The notes beneath the pieces are model-generated. The model saw only the letters and a list, made by a program, of their open reading frames with translations, did not search any database and was not told where the DNA came from. From Okeania sp. SIO2C9 (GTDB lineage: Bacteria; Cyanobacteriota; Cyanobacteriia; Cyanobacteriales; Microcoleaceae), in contig NZ_JAAHGO010000003.1 in the NCBI RefSeq assembly GCF_010672455.1, positions 420,519 through 484,518 on the forward strand: a DNA stretch of 64,000 nt. The letters run 5' to 3'. The first letter of the stretch is position 1. The number at the start of each line of letters is the position of its first letter. A program made the translations under genes and the position numbers. This document shows positions 63,879 through 64,000 of this stretch, piece by piece.

Positions 63879-64000
63879 ACGAAAAAAACTGTAGAAAATT
63901 GTAACAGCTTTTATCTTGATATTGGATTAACCAATACTGGCTGTACGGCACAGCTCACTATTCCCTCGGCAGTAAATGCCTCTGGGAATTTCTTTCTGAT
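63879..64000. other. Unidentified sequence replacing the tnpB 5' end
   Basis: The sequence begins GTACGAAAAAAACTGTAG and has CGTACG and TGTACGG boxes about 70 bases apart, which might be ends of a further small element. It runs out of the window. Confidence 0.35.

Overview
The window is AT-rich DNA, almost certainly from a filamentous, non-unicellular cyanobacterium. Pointers are the HIP1 octamer (GCGATCGC) scattered through genes and gaps, a Tab2/Atab2-type RNA-binding protein, a cyanobacterial-type S1 protein, an ABC1 kinase, a PEP-CTERM tail, heptanucleotide repeats of the STRR kind, and a very low coding density with many broken genes. The style resembles Trichodesmium, Okeania, Moorena or related Oscillatoriales; species cannot be fixed from sequence alone.

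Region 1 (1-23 kb) is a cell-surface polysaccharide locus. It carries a GT4 glycosyltransferase (cut by the window edge), a GT-A type enzyme, two paralogous GT-B type enzymes, a PAPS-type sulfotransferase, a polysaccharide pyruvyltransferase, a family of DxD glycosyltransferase-like paralogues, an NAD-dependent sugar epimerase, and a DegT/DnrJ/EryC1 aminotransferase, with an ABC1 kinase between. Two further sulfotransferases and one glycosyltransferase paralogue here are broken. Together the genes point to a sulfated, pyruvylated glycan whose locus is decaying and rearranging. Between two paralogues lies an array of about six internally deleted mini-copies of the same gene.

Region 2 (23-36 kb) holds fetB, a broken sulfotransferase-TPR fusion, a membrane coiled-coil protein, a nitroreductase, a GntR regulator, a dienelactone hydrolase and a small ribosomal protein S1 homologue with an IS element ending about 15 bp before its start. 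Region 3 (36-48 kb) has a gene split by an intact TnpB element and flanked by 530-bp direct repeats, a chorismatase next to a luciferase-like monooxygenase, a BadF-type sugar kinase, a secreted protein, RNase III and a CHAT protease. Region 4 (48-51 kb) is one GDSL esterase gene (PEP-CTERM tail nearby) interrupted by three miniature elements and one IS. Region 5 (51-64 kb) has a GH57 hydrolase, a broken methyltransferase, an LRAT-like protein, an AvtA-like aminotransferase divergent from Tab2, mtnP, a lipoxygenase and a TnpB remnant.

The main story is repeat biology. At least four miniature-element families can be delimited by target duplications or empty-site comparison: TNA-duplicating elements with heptamer-filled centres, TA-duplicating elements, TTACC-targeted IS200/IS605-derived elements, and a 21-bp dispersed unit. 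Several sit inside genes, and at least three insertions (a 138-bp element in a sulfotransferase, the 21-bp unit in a tnpB, and a TA element in the esterase when excised) fit the reading frame exactly. No rRNA, tRNA or CRISPR array was recognised.
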